From assembly GCF_900116145.1 (NCBI RefSeq), contig NZ_FPAB01000001.1:741911-805910 (forward strand): a DNA stretch of 64,000 nucleotides. Direction: 5' to 3'. This stretch comes from Streptomyces harbinensis. GTDB taxonomy: Bacteria; Actinomycetota; Actinomycetes; Streptomycetales; Streptomycetaceae. Shown in pieces: positions 42,976 through 53,862 of this stretch. The translations under genes were made by a program, and so were the position numbers. The stretch's first letter is position 1. The number at the start of each line of letters is the position of its first letter. Under the pieces are notes generated by a model. That model worked only from the letters and a program-made list of their open reading frames with translations, was not told the DNA's origin and ran no database searches.

Positions 42976-44145
42976 TCAGTGGCTCACCAAAGCGGCGTCG
43001 CCGACTTCGCTCAGCGCCAGCGCGAGCGCGCCGAGGACTTCGGCCCGCCCGCCGAGCGCGCCCGGCACCAGGGTGAGGTTGCGGGCAGCGGAGGGGATGG
43101 CGTACCGGCTGACCGAATCGCGGATCGGGGTCAGGGCGACCTCGCCCGCCTCGGCCAGATCGCCGCCGAGCACGACCCGGGACGGGTTGAGCAGATTGCA
43201 CAGGTGGGCGACGCCCGAGCCGATGTGGCGGCCGATGTCGGCGACCACCCGGCGGCAGCCCGGATCGCCCTCCCTGGCCAGCTGCACCACCCGGCGCATC
43301 GTCAGGTCGTGGCCGTGGCTGGCGTGCAGCAGCGGCAGCACGTGGCGGGCCGCGGTGAAGGTCTCCAGGCAGCCGCGGTTGCCGCAGCGGCACACCGGGC
43401 CCGACTCGTCCAGGGTGATGTGGCCGATCTCGCCGGCGGTGCCGCCGGGCCCCCGGTAGATGCGGCCGTCGATCACCAGTCCCGCGCCGACCCCGGAGGC
43501 GACCTTGATGTAGGCGAGGTCGCCGCAGCCGCGCCCGGAGCCCCAGACGAGTTCGCCGAGCGCCCCGAGGTTGGCGTCGTTGTCGACGTGCACCGGTACG
43601 CCCGTCCTGGCGGCGAGTTCCTCGCGCGGATTGGTGCCGCGCCAGCCCGGCAGGATGGCGGTGGAGCCCAGGATGCCGGTGGCCACGTCGATGGGCCCGG
43701 GCACGCCCAGGCCCATGCCGAGGATCTTCGCCCGGTCCACGCCCGCGGTGCCCAGCAGCCGGGAGACCAGTTTCTCCGCCCGGTCGAAGCCCTCGGCGGC
43801 CGAGGCGTCCACGTCGAACGGCTCGGCCTCCTCGGCGAGCACCTGGTGGGAGAGGTTGCCCACGGCCACCCGCAGATGCGAGTGGCCGAAGTCGATGCCC
43901 ACCACGATGCCGGCGTCGGCGGCCAGCGAGACGCTGCGCGCCCGCCGCCCGCCGGCCGAGGTGGTGCGCACCTCGACGTGCCCGCCGTCCTTCAACTCCC
44001 GCACGATGTTGGAGACGGTGGCGGCCGAGAGCCCCGTGGTCCTGGCGATGTCCGCCTGGGTCAGGGCGCCGGCGCTGCGCACCGCGCGTACCACTCGTTC
44101 CAGGTTGGCCCGGTGCAGTGACGACTGCGACCCCGGAGTCTGCAC
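42976..44145 (-). CDS. rok7B7: ROK-family transcriptional regulator (Rok7B7-type)
   Basis: 389 aa. N-terminal winged HTH (RANLERVVRAVRSAGALTQA then DIARTTGLSAATVSNIVREL). Sugar-kinase-like ROK body: VVGIDFGHSHLRVAVG (ATP/sugar fold), GMGLGVPGPIDVATG, VHVDNDANLGALGELVWG, and the zinc motif GHITLDESGPVCRCGNRGCL. S. coelicolor Rok7B7 lies between xylFGH and ngcEFG and controls carbon use and antibiotic production; the order is the same here. GTG at 44145 with GGGGAG upstream. Kinase residues look degraded, so it is a regulator and not an enzyme. Confidence 0.85.
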   Translation of the reverse strand: MQTPGSQSSLHRANLERVVRAVRSAGALTQADIARTTGLSAATVSNIVRELKDGGHVEVRTTSAGGRRARSVSLAADAGIVVGIDFGHSHLRVAVGNLSHQVLAEEAEPFDVDASAAEGFDRAEKLVSRLLGTAGVDRAKILGMGLGVPGPIDVATGILGSTAILPGWRGTNPREELAARTGVPVHVDNDANLGALGELVWGSGRGCGDLAYIKVASGVGAGLVIDGRIYRGPGGTAGEIGHITLDESGPVCRCGNRGCLETFTAARHVLPLLHASHGHDLTMRRVVQLAREGDPGCRRVVADIGRHIGSGVAHLCNLLNPSRVVLGGDLAEAGEVALTPIRDSVSRYAIPSAARNLTLVPGALGGRAEVLGALALALSEVGDAALVSH

Positions 44146-44191
44146 GGCTCACTCCCCTTACGTTGCAGCGCCCGTACACTATTTGACCGCA

Positions 44192-44203
44192 TGCGGCGCC
44201 GCA
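44192..44203. promoter_or_regulatory. 12-bp palindrome between ngcG and rok7B7
   Basis: TGCGGCGCCGCA, in the 72-base gap. Could be an operator for autoregulation or a terminator of the ngc transcript. A TAGTGT -10 for rok7B7 lies downstream on the minus strand. Confidence 0.35.
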
Positions 44204-44217
44204 GGGGAAGCGTCCGG

Positions 44218-45078
44218 TTACCGTACGGCTCCGGCGGTGAGGCCGGTCTGGACCTGCCGCTGGAAGGTCACATAGACCACCAGCACCGGGATGATCGCCA
44301 TCGAAACCCCTGCGTACAGCGCTCCCCAGTCCCCCTCGTACCGTTGCTGGACCATCAGGGCGGCCAGTCCCTGCGGCAGGACGGCGTCCTCGGGCGAGCC
44401 GATGTTGAGCACCTTGGGCAGGACGAACTGGTTCCACTGACCGAGGAAGTTGAAGATCCCGATGCTGATGAGCCCCGGTCTGGCCATCGGCATCATGATC
44501 TGGAAGAAGATCCGGCTGTGCGAGGCGCCGTCCAGGACGGCAGCCTCCTGGACCGCCCCGGGCAGGGTACGGAAGAAGGAGACCAGAAAGAAGACGGTGA
44601 ACGGCAGGGAATAGGCGATGTAGACCAGGATCAGGCCCTGCCGGGTGTTCAGCAGACCGAAATTGTCCAGCACGAAGAACAGCGGCACCAGGGCGAGAAA
44701 GACCGGGAACATCAGACCGCCGGTGAAGAGCAGATGGACGGCCCGATTGCCGCGGAACTCGTATCGGGCGATCACGTACGCGGCCATCGCGCCCAGCAGC
44801 ATGGTGCCGGTGAGCGAGCCGGAGAGAATGATCAGCGAATTGAGAGTGTAGCGGCCGATGTCGGCGGTGGTCCAGGCGTTGGTGAAGTTCTCCCAGTGCA
44901 GGCCGCCGGGCAGCCCGAAGGGGTCGGAGACGATGTCCGCGTGCGGGCGGAAGGCGGCCAGCAGCACCCAGATGAGCGGGCCGGCCGCCAGTACCGTCCA
45001 CAGCACCAGGAAGGAGTGGGCGAAGACGTTGAGTACCCCGCCCTCGGTGCGGCGCGTGTCGCCGCGGGTTCGGCTCAT
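44218..45078 (-). CDS. ngcG: ABC sugar permease, NgcG-like
   Basis: 286 aa MalG-type permease with six membrane segments (FLVLWTVLAAGPLIWVLLAAF first) and the EAA loop AVQEAAVLDGASHSRIFFQI near residue 190. ATG at 45078 with GAAGGAG, 10-base spacer. Follows the MalF-type permease by 14 bases. With the binding protein it forms an importer for N-acetylglucosamine or chitobiose by comparison with ngcEFG. No ATPase is encoded here; MsiK is the known shared ATPase in Streptomyces. Confidence 0.85.
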   Translation of the reverse strand: MSRTRGDTRRTEGGVLNVFAHSFLVLWTVLAAGPLIWVLLAAFRPHADIVSDPFGLPGGLHWENFTNAWTTADIGRYTLNSLIILSGSLTGTMLLGAMAAYVIARYEFRGNRAVHLLFTGGLMFPVFLALVPLFFVLDNFGLLNTRQGLILVYIAYSLPFTVFFLVSFFRTLPGAVQEAAVLDGASHSRIFFQIMMPMARPGLISIGIFNFLGQWNQFVLPKVLNIGSPEDAVLPQGLAALMVQQRYEGDWGALYAGVSMAIIPVLVVYVTFQRQVQTGLTAGAVR

Positions 45079-45092
45079 GGCGTCTGGCTCCT

Positions 45093-46085
45093 TCACAGCT
45101 CGATGCGCTCGCGCCGCGCCAGGCGCATCATCAGGCCGGCGAACAGCAGGGTGACGGCGAACAGGGCGACGCCGATGGCGGTGGCGTAGCCGGCCTGGCC
45201 GTCCCGGAACGCCTTGTCGTAGAGGTAGCTGGGCAGCACGTCCATGCCGTGTTCGGGGACCATGATGGAGACCAGGGCGAAGCAGTCGAGCGCCTGGATG
45301 CCCATGTAGATCCAGCCGGTGCGCACGGTGCCCCAGCTCAGCGGCAGGGTGATGCGGAAGAACGTCACCGGGCGGGTGGCCCCGTCCAGCAGTGACGCCT
45401 CGTAGATCTCGTGCGGGATGGCGCTCATCGCGGCGGAGAACAGCACCACGTAGAAGCCGACGAAGGACCAGCACAGCACGGCGAGGATGCACCAGACGGC
45501 GAACCGGCCGCCGAGCCAGTCGTTCTGCCGCAGCGAGTCCAGGCCGACCGCGCTCAGCCCCTCGTTGAGGACGCCGCTGCGCGGTGAGTAGATGCGCGCC
45601 CAGATCACCGCGATGATCGCGATGGACAGCACCTGCGGGAAGAAGTAGAAGATCTTGTACAGCCGGGTGCCCGCCACCCCGGCAACCGCCTGGCCGCCGC
45701 GCCGCCGTCCGCCCGCGTTGAGCATGAAGGCGAAGAACAGCCCGAGGGAGAGGGTGATCAGCGGGGCGAACACCAGCAGCAGCAGGCTGTGCCGCAGCGC
45801 CTCCCAGAACTTGTCGTCGTTCCACATCCGTTCGTAGTTGGCGGTGCCGGTGAAGGTGTACTCGGCGGTGTAACCGGTCCAGTCGGTCATCGAGTAGAAG
45901 AACGCCTGGACGAACGGTGAGACGACGAACACCAGGTAGACGACGAGGGGCGCGGCGAGGAACCAGCCGATGAAGCGGTACTGGTCGATGGTGCGGTAGT
46001 GCCGGCTGTCGCGCACCCGCCGCGGGGTGAGGCGGGGCGGCAGGAAGAGTGCCGCCCCCAGCAGCAGCCGGTGCCCCAACCTCAT
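45093..46085 (-). CDS. ngcF: ABC sugar permease, NgcF-like
   Basis: 330 aa MalF-type permease. N-terminal basic arm, then FIGWFLAAPLVVYLVFVVSP as first segment; EAA loop IYEASLLDGATRPVTFFRI. ATG at 46085 overlaps the ngcE stop as TGATG, without its own ribosome site, so translation is coupled. The first 25 residues are unusually basic; an internal start is possible. Confidence 0.85.
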   Translation of the reverse strand: MRLGHRLLLGAALFLPPRLTPRRVRDSRHYRTIDQYRFIGWFLAAPLVVYLVFVVSPFVQAFFYSMTDWTGYTAEYTFTGTANYERMWNDDKFWEALRHSLLLLVFAPLITLSLGLFFAFMLNAGGRRRGGQAVAGVAGTRLYKIFYFFPQVLSIAIIAVIWARIYSPRSGVLNEGLSAVGLDSLRQNDWLGGRFAVWCILAVLCWSFVGFYVVLFSAAMSAIPHEIYEASLLDGATRPVTFFRITLPLSWGTVRTGWIYMGIQALDCFALVSIMVPEHGMDVLPSYLYDKAFRDGQAGYATAIGVALFAVTLLFAGLMMRLARRERIEL

Positions 46086-47536
46086 CAGATGTGCTCGAAG
46101 TGCTGGAGCGAGTCGTCGGCCGCCGCGGCGTCCGCGGCCCGCTGGCAGCGGGTGATCGCCTCGCCGGGCTCGATGTCGCCGGCCATCATGGCGGCGATGG
46201 CGCCGCCGATCTCCTCGTTGTTGAGCTGGCGGTACCAGTCGGGCAGCCGGACGGTGATCAGGTTCTCGCCGGCGGCGGCCAGCACCTCGTTGGCGGAGGT
46301 GAGCCCGGGCGGCAGGTCCATGCCGTCGACCGAGTCGCGGACGCAGGTGAGCGAGGAGACCAGGCTGGTGAAGTTGCGGGCGGATTCGCGGCCCAGCATG
46401 ATCCGCAGGAACTCCATGCCGCCGGCCACGTTGGCGGCGTCCGCCGGGACGAAGAAGGGCTCGCCCGGCGCGGCCCAGATCGTCTCGAACGGCATGGCGT
46501 CGGAGGTGTCGAGCGAGGTGGGCGGGCCGACCGCCATGTCGAAGTCGGCCGGGGTGTTCCGGGCGGCCTCGTTCTCCACCCAGGAGCCATTGGGGTGGAA
46601 CAGCGCCCGCCCCGCGCACCATTCGTCCTGGGACTCCTCGTGGCTGAGCCCGGAGCTGCCCTCCAGCACGAAGCCGCGCGCGGTCAGCTCGTGGTACGCC
46701 TCGAAGGCGGCGCGCACCGCCTCGTGCCGCCAGGCGTTGGGCTCCAGGTTGTCGATGGCGCGCAGCACGTCGGCGCCGCCGATCTTGGCGATGAACGGGT
46801 AGAGCGTGAAGTTGAAGTAGTACGGGTACATACCGGCGTACGTCCAGCCGGCCATGCCCGCCCGCTTGGCCTTCTCGCAGACCGCGATCATCTCGTCCCA
46901 GGTGCGGGGGTATTCGGCGTCCAGGCGGTCCAGGGCGGTGCGCGAGTACCACTGGCCGTACACGTGGTAGGCGTAGTTGAGGCGGTAGACCGCCTGGGTG
47001 CCGAACTGCCCCATCTCGACGGTGCCGGGCTGGAGGGTCTCGCGCACGGTGACGTTCGGGTCGTCGAGGGAGGGCGCGTCGAGGAGTTCGGTGAGGTCGT
47101 GCACCTGGTCGTTGCGGATGAGGGCGGCGATGTCCATCGCCTCGGCGCCGGAGTTGTCCACGACGTCCGGCGGGTCGCCCTTGACCATGCGCGGCTGGAG
47201 CCGGGACTGGATCTCCTGGGTCTTGACGTGGGTGACGGAGCCGAAGCGCTGCTCGTAGAGCTTCTCGGCGTCCAGGGCGTACTGGTCGCCGAACCCGCCG
47301 TCGAAAATGACGACTTCGAGGTCGCCGTCGGGGTGGGCGCCCAGCGGGTTGTCGGCGGTGGGCTCGACGCGGCCGACGTCCTTGGTGCCGCCACCGCTGC
47401 CACCACTGGCGCAGGAGGTCAGGGCGCCCAGGGCCGGGACCGCGAGCAGGGAGGCGGCAGCGGTACGGGTCAGCAGGGCGCGGCGGCCGACGTACCGGGG
47501 GTGGGGGGTGTGCGGACCGTGCGGACGTGACGTCAT
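46085..47536 (-). CDS. ngcE: N-acetylglucosamine/chitobiose-binding lipoprotein, NgcE-like
   Basis: 483 aa. Twin-arginine-type signal (GRRALLTRTAAASLL) with lipobox LTSC, lipidated Cys42, so a Tat-exported lipoprotein. SBP_bac_1 fold. The stretches DLEVVIFDGGFGDQYALDAE, GDPPDVVDNSGAEAMD, LTELLDAPSLDDPN and LEPNAWRHEAVRAAFEAYHE match my recall of NgcE closely. Its gap holds a DasR-like site and lies behind the acnA terminator. ATG at 47536. The best-supported member of the ngc set; sugar specificity is inferred. Confidence 0.87.
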   Translation of the reverse strand: MTSRPHGPHTPHPRYVGRRALLTRTAAASLLAVPALGALTSCASGGSGGGTKDVGRVEPTADNPLGAHPDGDLEVVIFDGGFGDQYALDAEKLYEQRFGSVTHVKTQEIQSRLQPRMVKGDPPDVVDNSGAEAMDIAALIRNDQVHDLTELLDAPSLDDPNVTVRETLQPGTVEMGQFGTQAVYRLNYAYHVYGQWYSRTALDRLDAEYPRTWDEMIAVCEKAKRAGMAGWTYAGMYPYYFNFTLYPFIAKIGGADVLRAIDNLEPNAWRHEAVRAAFEAYHELTARGFVLEGSSGLSHEESQDEWCAGRALFHPNGSWVENEAARNTPADFDMAVGPPTSLDTSDAMPFETIWAAPGEPFFVPADAANVAGGMEFLRIMLGRESARNFTSLVSSLTCVRDSVDGMDLPPGLTSANEVLAAAGENLITVRLPDWYRQLNNEEIGGAIAAMMAGDIEPGEAITRCQRAADAAAADDSLQHFEHI

Positions 47537-47593
47537 GGCTCAAGTCCTCGCCTTCATACGGGACTCGGGCGGCGGCTGACCGCCCGGGTGGCG

Positions 47594-47609
47594 ACAGGTA
47601 TAGTCCACT
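47594..47609 (-). promoter_or_regulatory. DasR-responsive-element-like site upstream of ngcE
   Basis: On the minus strand AGTGGACTATACCTGT; 12 of 16 positions match the dre consensus AGTGGTCTAGACCACT. It lies 58 bases before the ngcE start and includes a TATACC -10-like hexamer, a repressing position. Confidence 0.55.
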
Positions 47610-47687
47610 CGCCGCGGCCGGGGAAGGTCGCCTGCGGGGCTCATGACAAGGCTTTTCCGAGTTGATACCTGCCGGACAAACGCCGAA

Positions 47688-47725
47688 GGGCCGCCCCTCC
47701 CCCGTTTCCGGGGGAAGGACGGCCC
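47688..47725 (-). terminator. acnA terminator
   Basis: 17-base arms with 15 pairs around a 4-base loop, starting GGGCCG and ending CGGCCC. A second short hairpin TGGACCC-GT-GGGTCCA follows at 47727-47742. Confidence 0.7.
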
Positions 47726-47748
47726 GTGGACCCGTGGGTCCAGCCGCG

Positions 47749-50487
<2,739 letters not shown>

Positions 50488-50495
50488 TCACTAGA

Positions 50496-50513
50496 TATCT
50501 CGATGTCGAGATA
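50496..50513. promoter_or_regulatory. acnA operator palindrome
   Basis: TATCTCGA-TG-TCGAGATA, perfect 18-bp palindrome 30 bases upstream of the acnA GTG, just behind a TATCTA -10-like hexamer on the minus strand. Outer CTAGA/TCTAG arms extend the dyad. Core ATCTCG-N4-CGAGAT. Confidence 0.7.
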
Positions 50514-50919
50514 ACTCTAGTACATCGACCCCGCGGACGCGCGGAGGGCCCCGCGTTCGGCACCACCCGGCCGGGTGCCCGGGCCGTCGCCACGGAAGAT
50601 GGCGGGCCGGCCGCGTCCCGCGCCCGGGGCGCGGGACCGGGCGCGGCACCACCGGCACGGGCGCGCGCCCTCCCGGGACCTGATGCGCGGGTCCGCTCCC
50701 GCACCGATGCTGGGAAGGTGACAGCGGAGAAACGGCGGCTCCGGGAGACCACCCGGGGCACGGTCCGTGCCCCCTCCGCCTCCACCGGCGGCAGCCAACC
50801 GGGGGAAGCGGGGACCACGGCGCGCACCCCCGAACGGACCACCCGCGCCGCACCGGGCGGGCGCCGGATCCCCCGGGACACCGGGCCACTCACCCGAATG
50901 GCCCCCGCCCGGATGCCTC
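50514..50919. other. Long intergenic region between acnA and HTH-MurA
   Basis: About 400 bases without a convincing gene. It holds a GTCCCGCGCC/GGCGCGGGAC hairpin at 50615-50637. Short open frames here have no good ribosome sites and are probably GC artefacts. It ends at the second palindrome. Confidence 0.6.
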
Positions 50920-50935
50920 ATCTCATATCTGAGAT
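50920..50935. promoter_or_regulatory. HTH-MurA operator palindrome
   Basis: ATCTCA-TATC-TGAGAT, the same design as the acnA site (ATCTCR-N4-YGAGAT). Confidence 0.65.
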
Positions 50936-50940
50936 AGGGT
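50935..50940 (+). promoter_or_regulatory. -10 of the HTH-MurA gene
   Basis: TAGGGT, 7 bases before the ATG at 50948: leaderless geometry. It shares its first base with the palindrome, so an occupied palindrome would block transcription. Confidence 0.5.
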
Positions 50941-50947
50941 CGCTTGC

Positions 50948-52477
50948 ATGACCGATGACTACCTCGCCCGGATCGGGCAGCTCATCCGGGACGCGCGCCA
51001 ACATCGTGGCTGGACGCAACTGCAACTCGCCGATGCGCTCAGCACCTCGCAGAGTGCCGTCAACCGGATCGAGCGAGGAAACCAGAACATCAGCCTTGAG
51101 ATGATCGCGCGCATCGGGGAGGCCCTGGACAGCGAGATCGTGTCGCTGGGCTACTCCGGTCCGATGCATCTGCGCGTGATCGGCGGACGCCGGCTCTCCG
51201 GCAGCATCGACGTCAAAACGAGCAAGAACGCCTGCGTCGCGCTGCTGTGCGCCTCGCTGCTGAACTCCGGCCGCACCGTACTGCGCCGGGTCGCCCGCAT
51301 CGAAGAGGTCTTCCGCATCCTGGAGGTCCTCAACTCCATCGGCGTCCGCACCCGCTGGATCAACGACGGCGCCGACCTGGAGATCCAGCCCCCGGCCCAG
51401 CTGGACCTGGACGGCATCGACGCGGACGCCGCGCGCCGCACCCGCAGCATCATCATGTTCCTCGGCCCGCTGCTGCACCGCGAGACCCACTTCAAGATCC
51501 CCTACGCCGGCGGCTGCGACCTCGGCACCCGCACCATCGAACCGCACATGACGGCCCTGCGCCGGTTCGGCCTGGAGATCACCGCGACGGAAGGCATGTA
51601 CCACGCCACCGTCAACCGGCAGATCACCCCCGAACGGCCCATCGTCCTCACCGAGCGCGGCGACACCGCCACCGAGAACGCCGTCCTGGCCGCCGCCCGG
51701 CACGACGGCGTCACGGTGATCCGCAACGCCTCGTCCAACTACATGGTCCAGGACCTGTGCTTCTTCCTGGAAGAACTGGGCGTACGCGTCGAGGGCGTGG
51801 GCACCACCACCCTCACCGTGCACGGCGTCCCGCACATCGACCGCGACGTGGACTACTCCCCCTCCGAGGACCCGGTCGAGGCCATGAGCCTGATCGCCGC
51901 CGCGGTCATCACCGAATCGGAACTGACCATCCGGCGCGTCCCGGTGGAGTTCCTGGAGGTCGAACTGGCCGTACTGGAGGGCATGGGCCTCAACCACGAC
52001 CTCTCCGCCGAATACCCGGCCGACAACGGCCGCACCCGGCTGGCGGACCTGACGGTGCGCCCCTCCAAACTGGAGGCGCCCATCGACAAGATCCACCCGA
52101 TGCCGTTCCCTGGCCTGAACATCGACAACGTCCCGTTCTTCGCGGCGATCGCGGCCTCGGCCCACGGCTCGACCCTGATCCACGACTGGGTCTACGACAA
52201 CCGCGCCATCTACCTCACCGACCTCAACCGCCTCGGCGGACGCCTCCAACTCCTGGACCCGCACCGCGTCCTGGTCGAAGGCACCACCCGCTGGCGCGCC
52301 GCCGAGATGATGTGCCCCCCGGCCCTGCGCCCGGCGGTGGTCGTCCTCCTGGCCATGATGGCGGCCGAGGGCACGTCGGTGCTGCGCAACGTGTACGTGA
52401 TCAACCGCGGCTACGAGGACCTGGCCGAACGCCTGAACTCGGTGGGCGCCCAGATCGAAACCTTCCGCGACATCTGA
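50948..52477 (+). CDS. murA: XRE HTH domain fused to UDP-N-acetylglucosamine 1-carboxyvinyltransferase (MurA)
   Basis: 509 aa. Residues about 6-62 are a Cro/CI-type HTH (IGQLIRDARQHRGWTQLQLA then STSQSAVNRIERGNQNISLE). The rest is a full EPSP/MurA fold: KTSKNACVALLCASLLNSG near 90-108 carries the Lys-Asn of the active site, and the catalytic loop PYAGGCDLGTRTIEPH puts the nucleophilic Cys at about 190. So the enzyme part looks intact. MurA starts peptidoglycan synthesis; this appears to be the second MurA (murA2) of Streptomyces. The HTH plus two matching palindromes in the shared upstream region suggest it regulates itself and acnA (inference). Confidence 0.88.
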   Translation: MTDDYLARIGQLIRDARQHRGWTQLQLADALSTSQSAVNRIERGNQNISLEMIARIGEALDSEIVSLGYSGPMHLRVIGGRRLSGSIDVKTSKNACVALLCASLLNSGRTVLRRVARIEEVFRILEVLNSIGVRTRWINDGADLEIQPPAQLDLDGIDADAARRTRSIIMFLGPLLHRETHFKIPYAGGCDLGTRTIEPHMTALRRFGLEITATEGMYHATVNRQITPERPIVLTERGDTATENAVLAAARHDGVTVIRNASSNYMVQDLCFFLEELGVRVEGVGTTTLTVHGVPHIDRDVDYSPSEDPVEAMSLIAAAVITESELTIRRVPVEFLEVELAVLEGMGLNHDLSAEYPADNGRTRLADLTVRPSKLEAPIDKIHPMPFPGLNIDNVPFFAAIAASAHGSTLIHDWVYDNRAIYLTDLNRLGGRLQLLDPHRVLVEGTTRWRAAEMMCPPALRPAVVVLLAMMAAEGTSVLRNVYVINRGYEDLAERLNSVGAQIETFRDI

Positions 52478-52493
52478 CGGCATGGACGCCGCC

Positions 52494-52532
52494 GCGCCCC
52501 TGCCCGCCCGCTGCTAAGCGGGGGCGGGGGCG
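52494..52532 (+). terminator. murA terminator
   Basis: A 19-base C-rich left arm from GCGCCCC, loop GCTA, then AGCGGGGGCGGGGGCG; long GC stem starting 17 bases after the stop, ahead of CRISPR array 1. Confidence 0.6.
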
Positions 52533-52637
52533 TCTGTGTGTCAGGGGTGCCTAGACGACTTACTTCAGACGGAAGTCCCCAGTGAGGTATGCCGGTTGCG
52601 CGCGTCGTGCTGAGTGCGGCTGTTGGCTGCACACAGG

Positions 52638-53519
52638 GATCACCCCCCGCAGGCGCGGGGCCGACAGGGCGTCGGCGAAGCCGCGCACGCCGCGCGTCGG
52701 AACATCCCCGCGGGCGCGGGGCCGACAGACAGATGGTGATGTCCGGGCAGGCCGCGCAAGGAACATCCCCGCGGGCGCGGGGCCGACACCCCGCCAGCGT
52801 CGGCCGGTGACCGTCGCGTAGGAACACCCCCGCGGGCGCGGGGCCGACACCTGAGACGAGGCACGGAATCCGGCGTCGGTCGGAACATCCCCGCGGGCGC
52901 GGGGCCGACGGCCTGTACCTGCACCGCCACGATCCGGGCGCGGGAACATCCCCGCGGGCGCGGGGCCGACATCCGGCCGCCGGGGCCGCGCCACGACAGG
53001 GCCGGAACATCCCCGCGGGCGCGGGGCCGACGGCCTGTACCTGCACCGCCACGATCCGGGCGCGGGAACATCCCCGCGGGCGCGGGGCCGACATCCGGCC
53101 GCCGGGGCCGCGCCACGACAGGGCCGGAACATCCCCGCGGGCGCGGGGCCGACACCACCAGCGCGTCCATGGCGGACGGCGCTCAGGGAACATCCCCGCG
53201 GGCGCGGGGCCGACGGCAGTCAGGTCGGCGACACCGGGCGGCAGTTCGGAACATCCCCGCGGGCGCGGGGCCGACTTAACGGAAGACAGCAGACGCACGG
53301 GTGGTCAGGGAACATCCCCGCGGGCGCGGGGCCGACCTGACCGGCGTCCCGCGCTTCGGCGGGTCCGCCGGAACATCCCCGCGGGCGCGGGGCCGACTGC
53401 CGCCGCAGCGTCGCGCCCGTACACCAGCTCGGAACATCCCCGCGGGCGCGGGGCCGACTTACCGGAAGCCAGCTGGCGCACGGGTGGTCAGGGAACATCC
53501 CCGCGGGCGCGGGGCCGAC
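52638..53519 (-). CRISPR. CRISPR array 1, type I-E, 15 repeats
   Basis: 28-bp repeats with 33-bp spacers, period 61. On the transcribed minus strand the repeat begins GTCGGCCCCGC, has loop GCCC, and ends GGGGATGTTCC. Repeats start at 52638 (degenerate), 52699, 52760, 52821, 52882, 52943, 53004, 53065, 53126, 53187, 53248, 53309, 53370, 53431 and 53492. The repeat at 52821 has one change (the A after GGGG becomes G). The repeat at 52638 differs at several 3' positions, marking the old trailer end. The leader is on the right, next to cas2. 14 spacers, 12 distinct. Confidence 0.97.
52910..53153. repeat. Exact 122-bp tandem duplication inside array 1
   Basis: Bases 52910-53031 (two spacers, two repeats) recur exactly at 53032-53153. 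The spacers at 52910-52942 and 52971-53003 equal those at 53032-53064 and 53093-53125. Recombination between repeats is the simple origin. Confidence 0.95.
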
Positions 53520-53565
53520 CCTTTTTGAGCTGGGGTTTTATCGTGCCAGGGCTCCGTTTTCATTC
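53520..53565 (-). promoter_or_regulatory. Array 1 leader end
   Basis: The 46 bases next to the newest repeat. Minus strand begins GAATGAAAAC, has TAAA at positions 26-29 and ends CAGCTCAAAAAGG. The same elements occur at the same distances in the array 2 leader. Only 18 more bases separate it from the cas2 stop. Confidence 0.7.
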
Positions 53566-53583
53566 AGTTGCGTCGGCACTGGC

Positions 53584-53862
53584 TCACCTCCTGTTCCGTG
53601 CCGAGAGGATCAGACCGTCGAAGTCCACCGGACGCCAGCGGTCGCGGCCGGCGGTGCGGACGGCCCAGCCCTGTTCGTTGGCCGCGGGTTCCACGAGCAC
53701 GGCCTGGCCGTCGCCGATGCGCGTGGTCAGGAGGTCCCACAGACGGTCCCGGACCCGGCGGTTCGGGTTGCCGACGAAGACGCCCGCGTTGACCTCCACC
53801 ATCCAGCGTGTGAGGTGGCCACGCAGTCCTTCCGGGGCGGCGATGAGCACGATAACGGTCAT
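53584..53862 (-). CDS. cas2: CRISPR endonuclease Cas2, type I-E
   Basis: 92 aa ferredoxin-fold protein that joins Cas1 in spacer integration. Begins TVIVLIAAPEGLRGHLTRWM, then VNAGVFVGNPNRRVRDRLWD and a C-terminal tail; this is the Cas2e pattern. ATG overlaps the cas1 stop as ATGA. Last gene of the operon, with the array 1 leader directly after it. Confidence 0.93.
   Translation of the reverse strand: MTVIVLIAAPEGLRGHLTRWMVEVNAGVFVGNPNRRVRDRLWDLLTTRIGDGQAVLVEPAANEQGWAVRTAGRDRWRPVDFDGLILSARNRR

Noticed and set aside
47727..47742. TGGACCC-GT-GGGTCCA as a regulator site
   Set aside because: It sits within the terminator cluster just after acnA and is better explained as part of it.
50718..50951. 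77-codon plus-strand ORF ahead of the HTH-MurA gene
   Set aside because: Arg/Thr/Pro-rich, weak ribosome site, and it runs across the palindrome and promoter of murA; looks like GC-driven chance.
52638..52665. Whether the first degenerate repeat is a chance match
   Set aside because: Doubt rejected: correct 61-base phase and 15 of the last 16 bases match the consensus, so it is kept as a decayed trailer repeat.
52560..53528. Several ORFs on both strands across CRISPR array 1
   Set aside because: They are translations of repeats (recurring PRPRG/PAPAGMF patterns), not genes.
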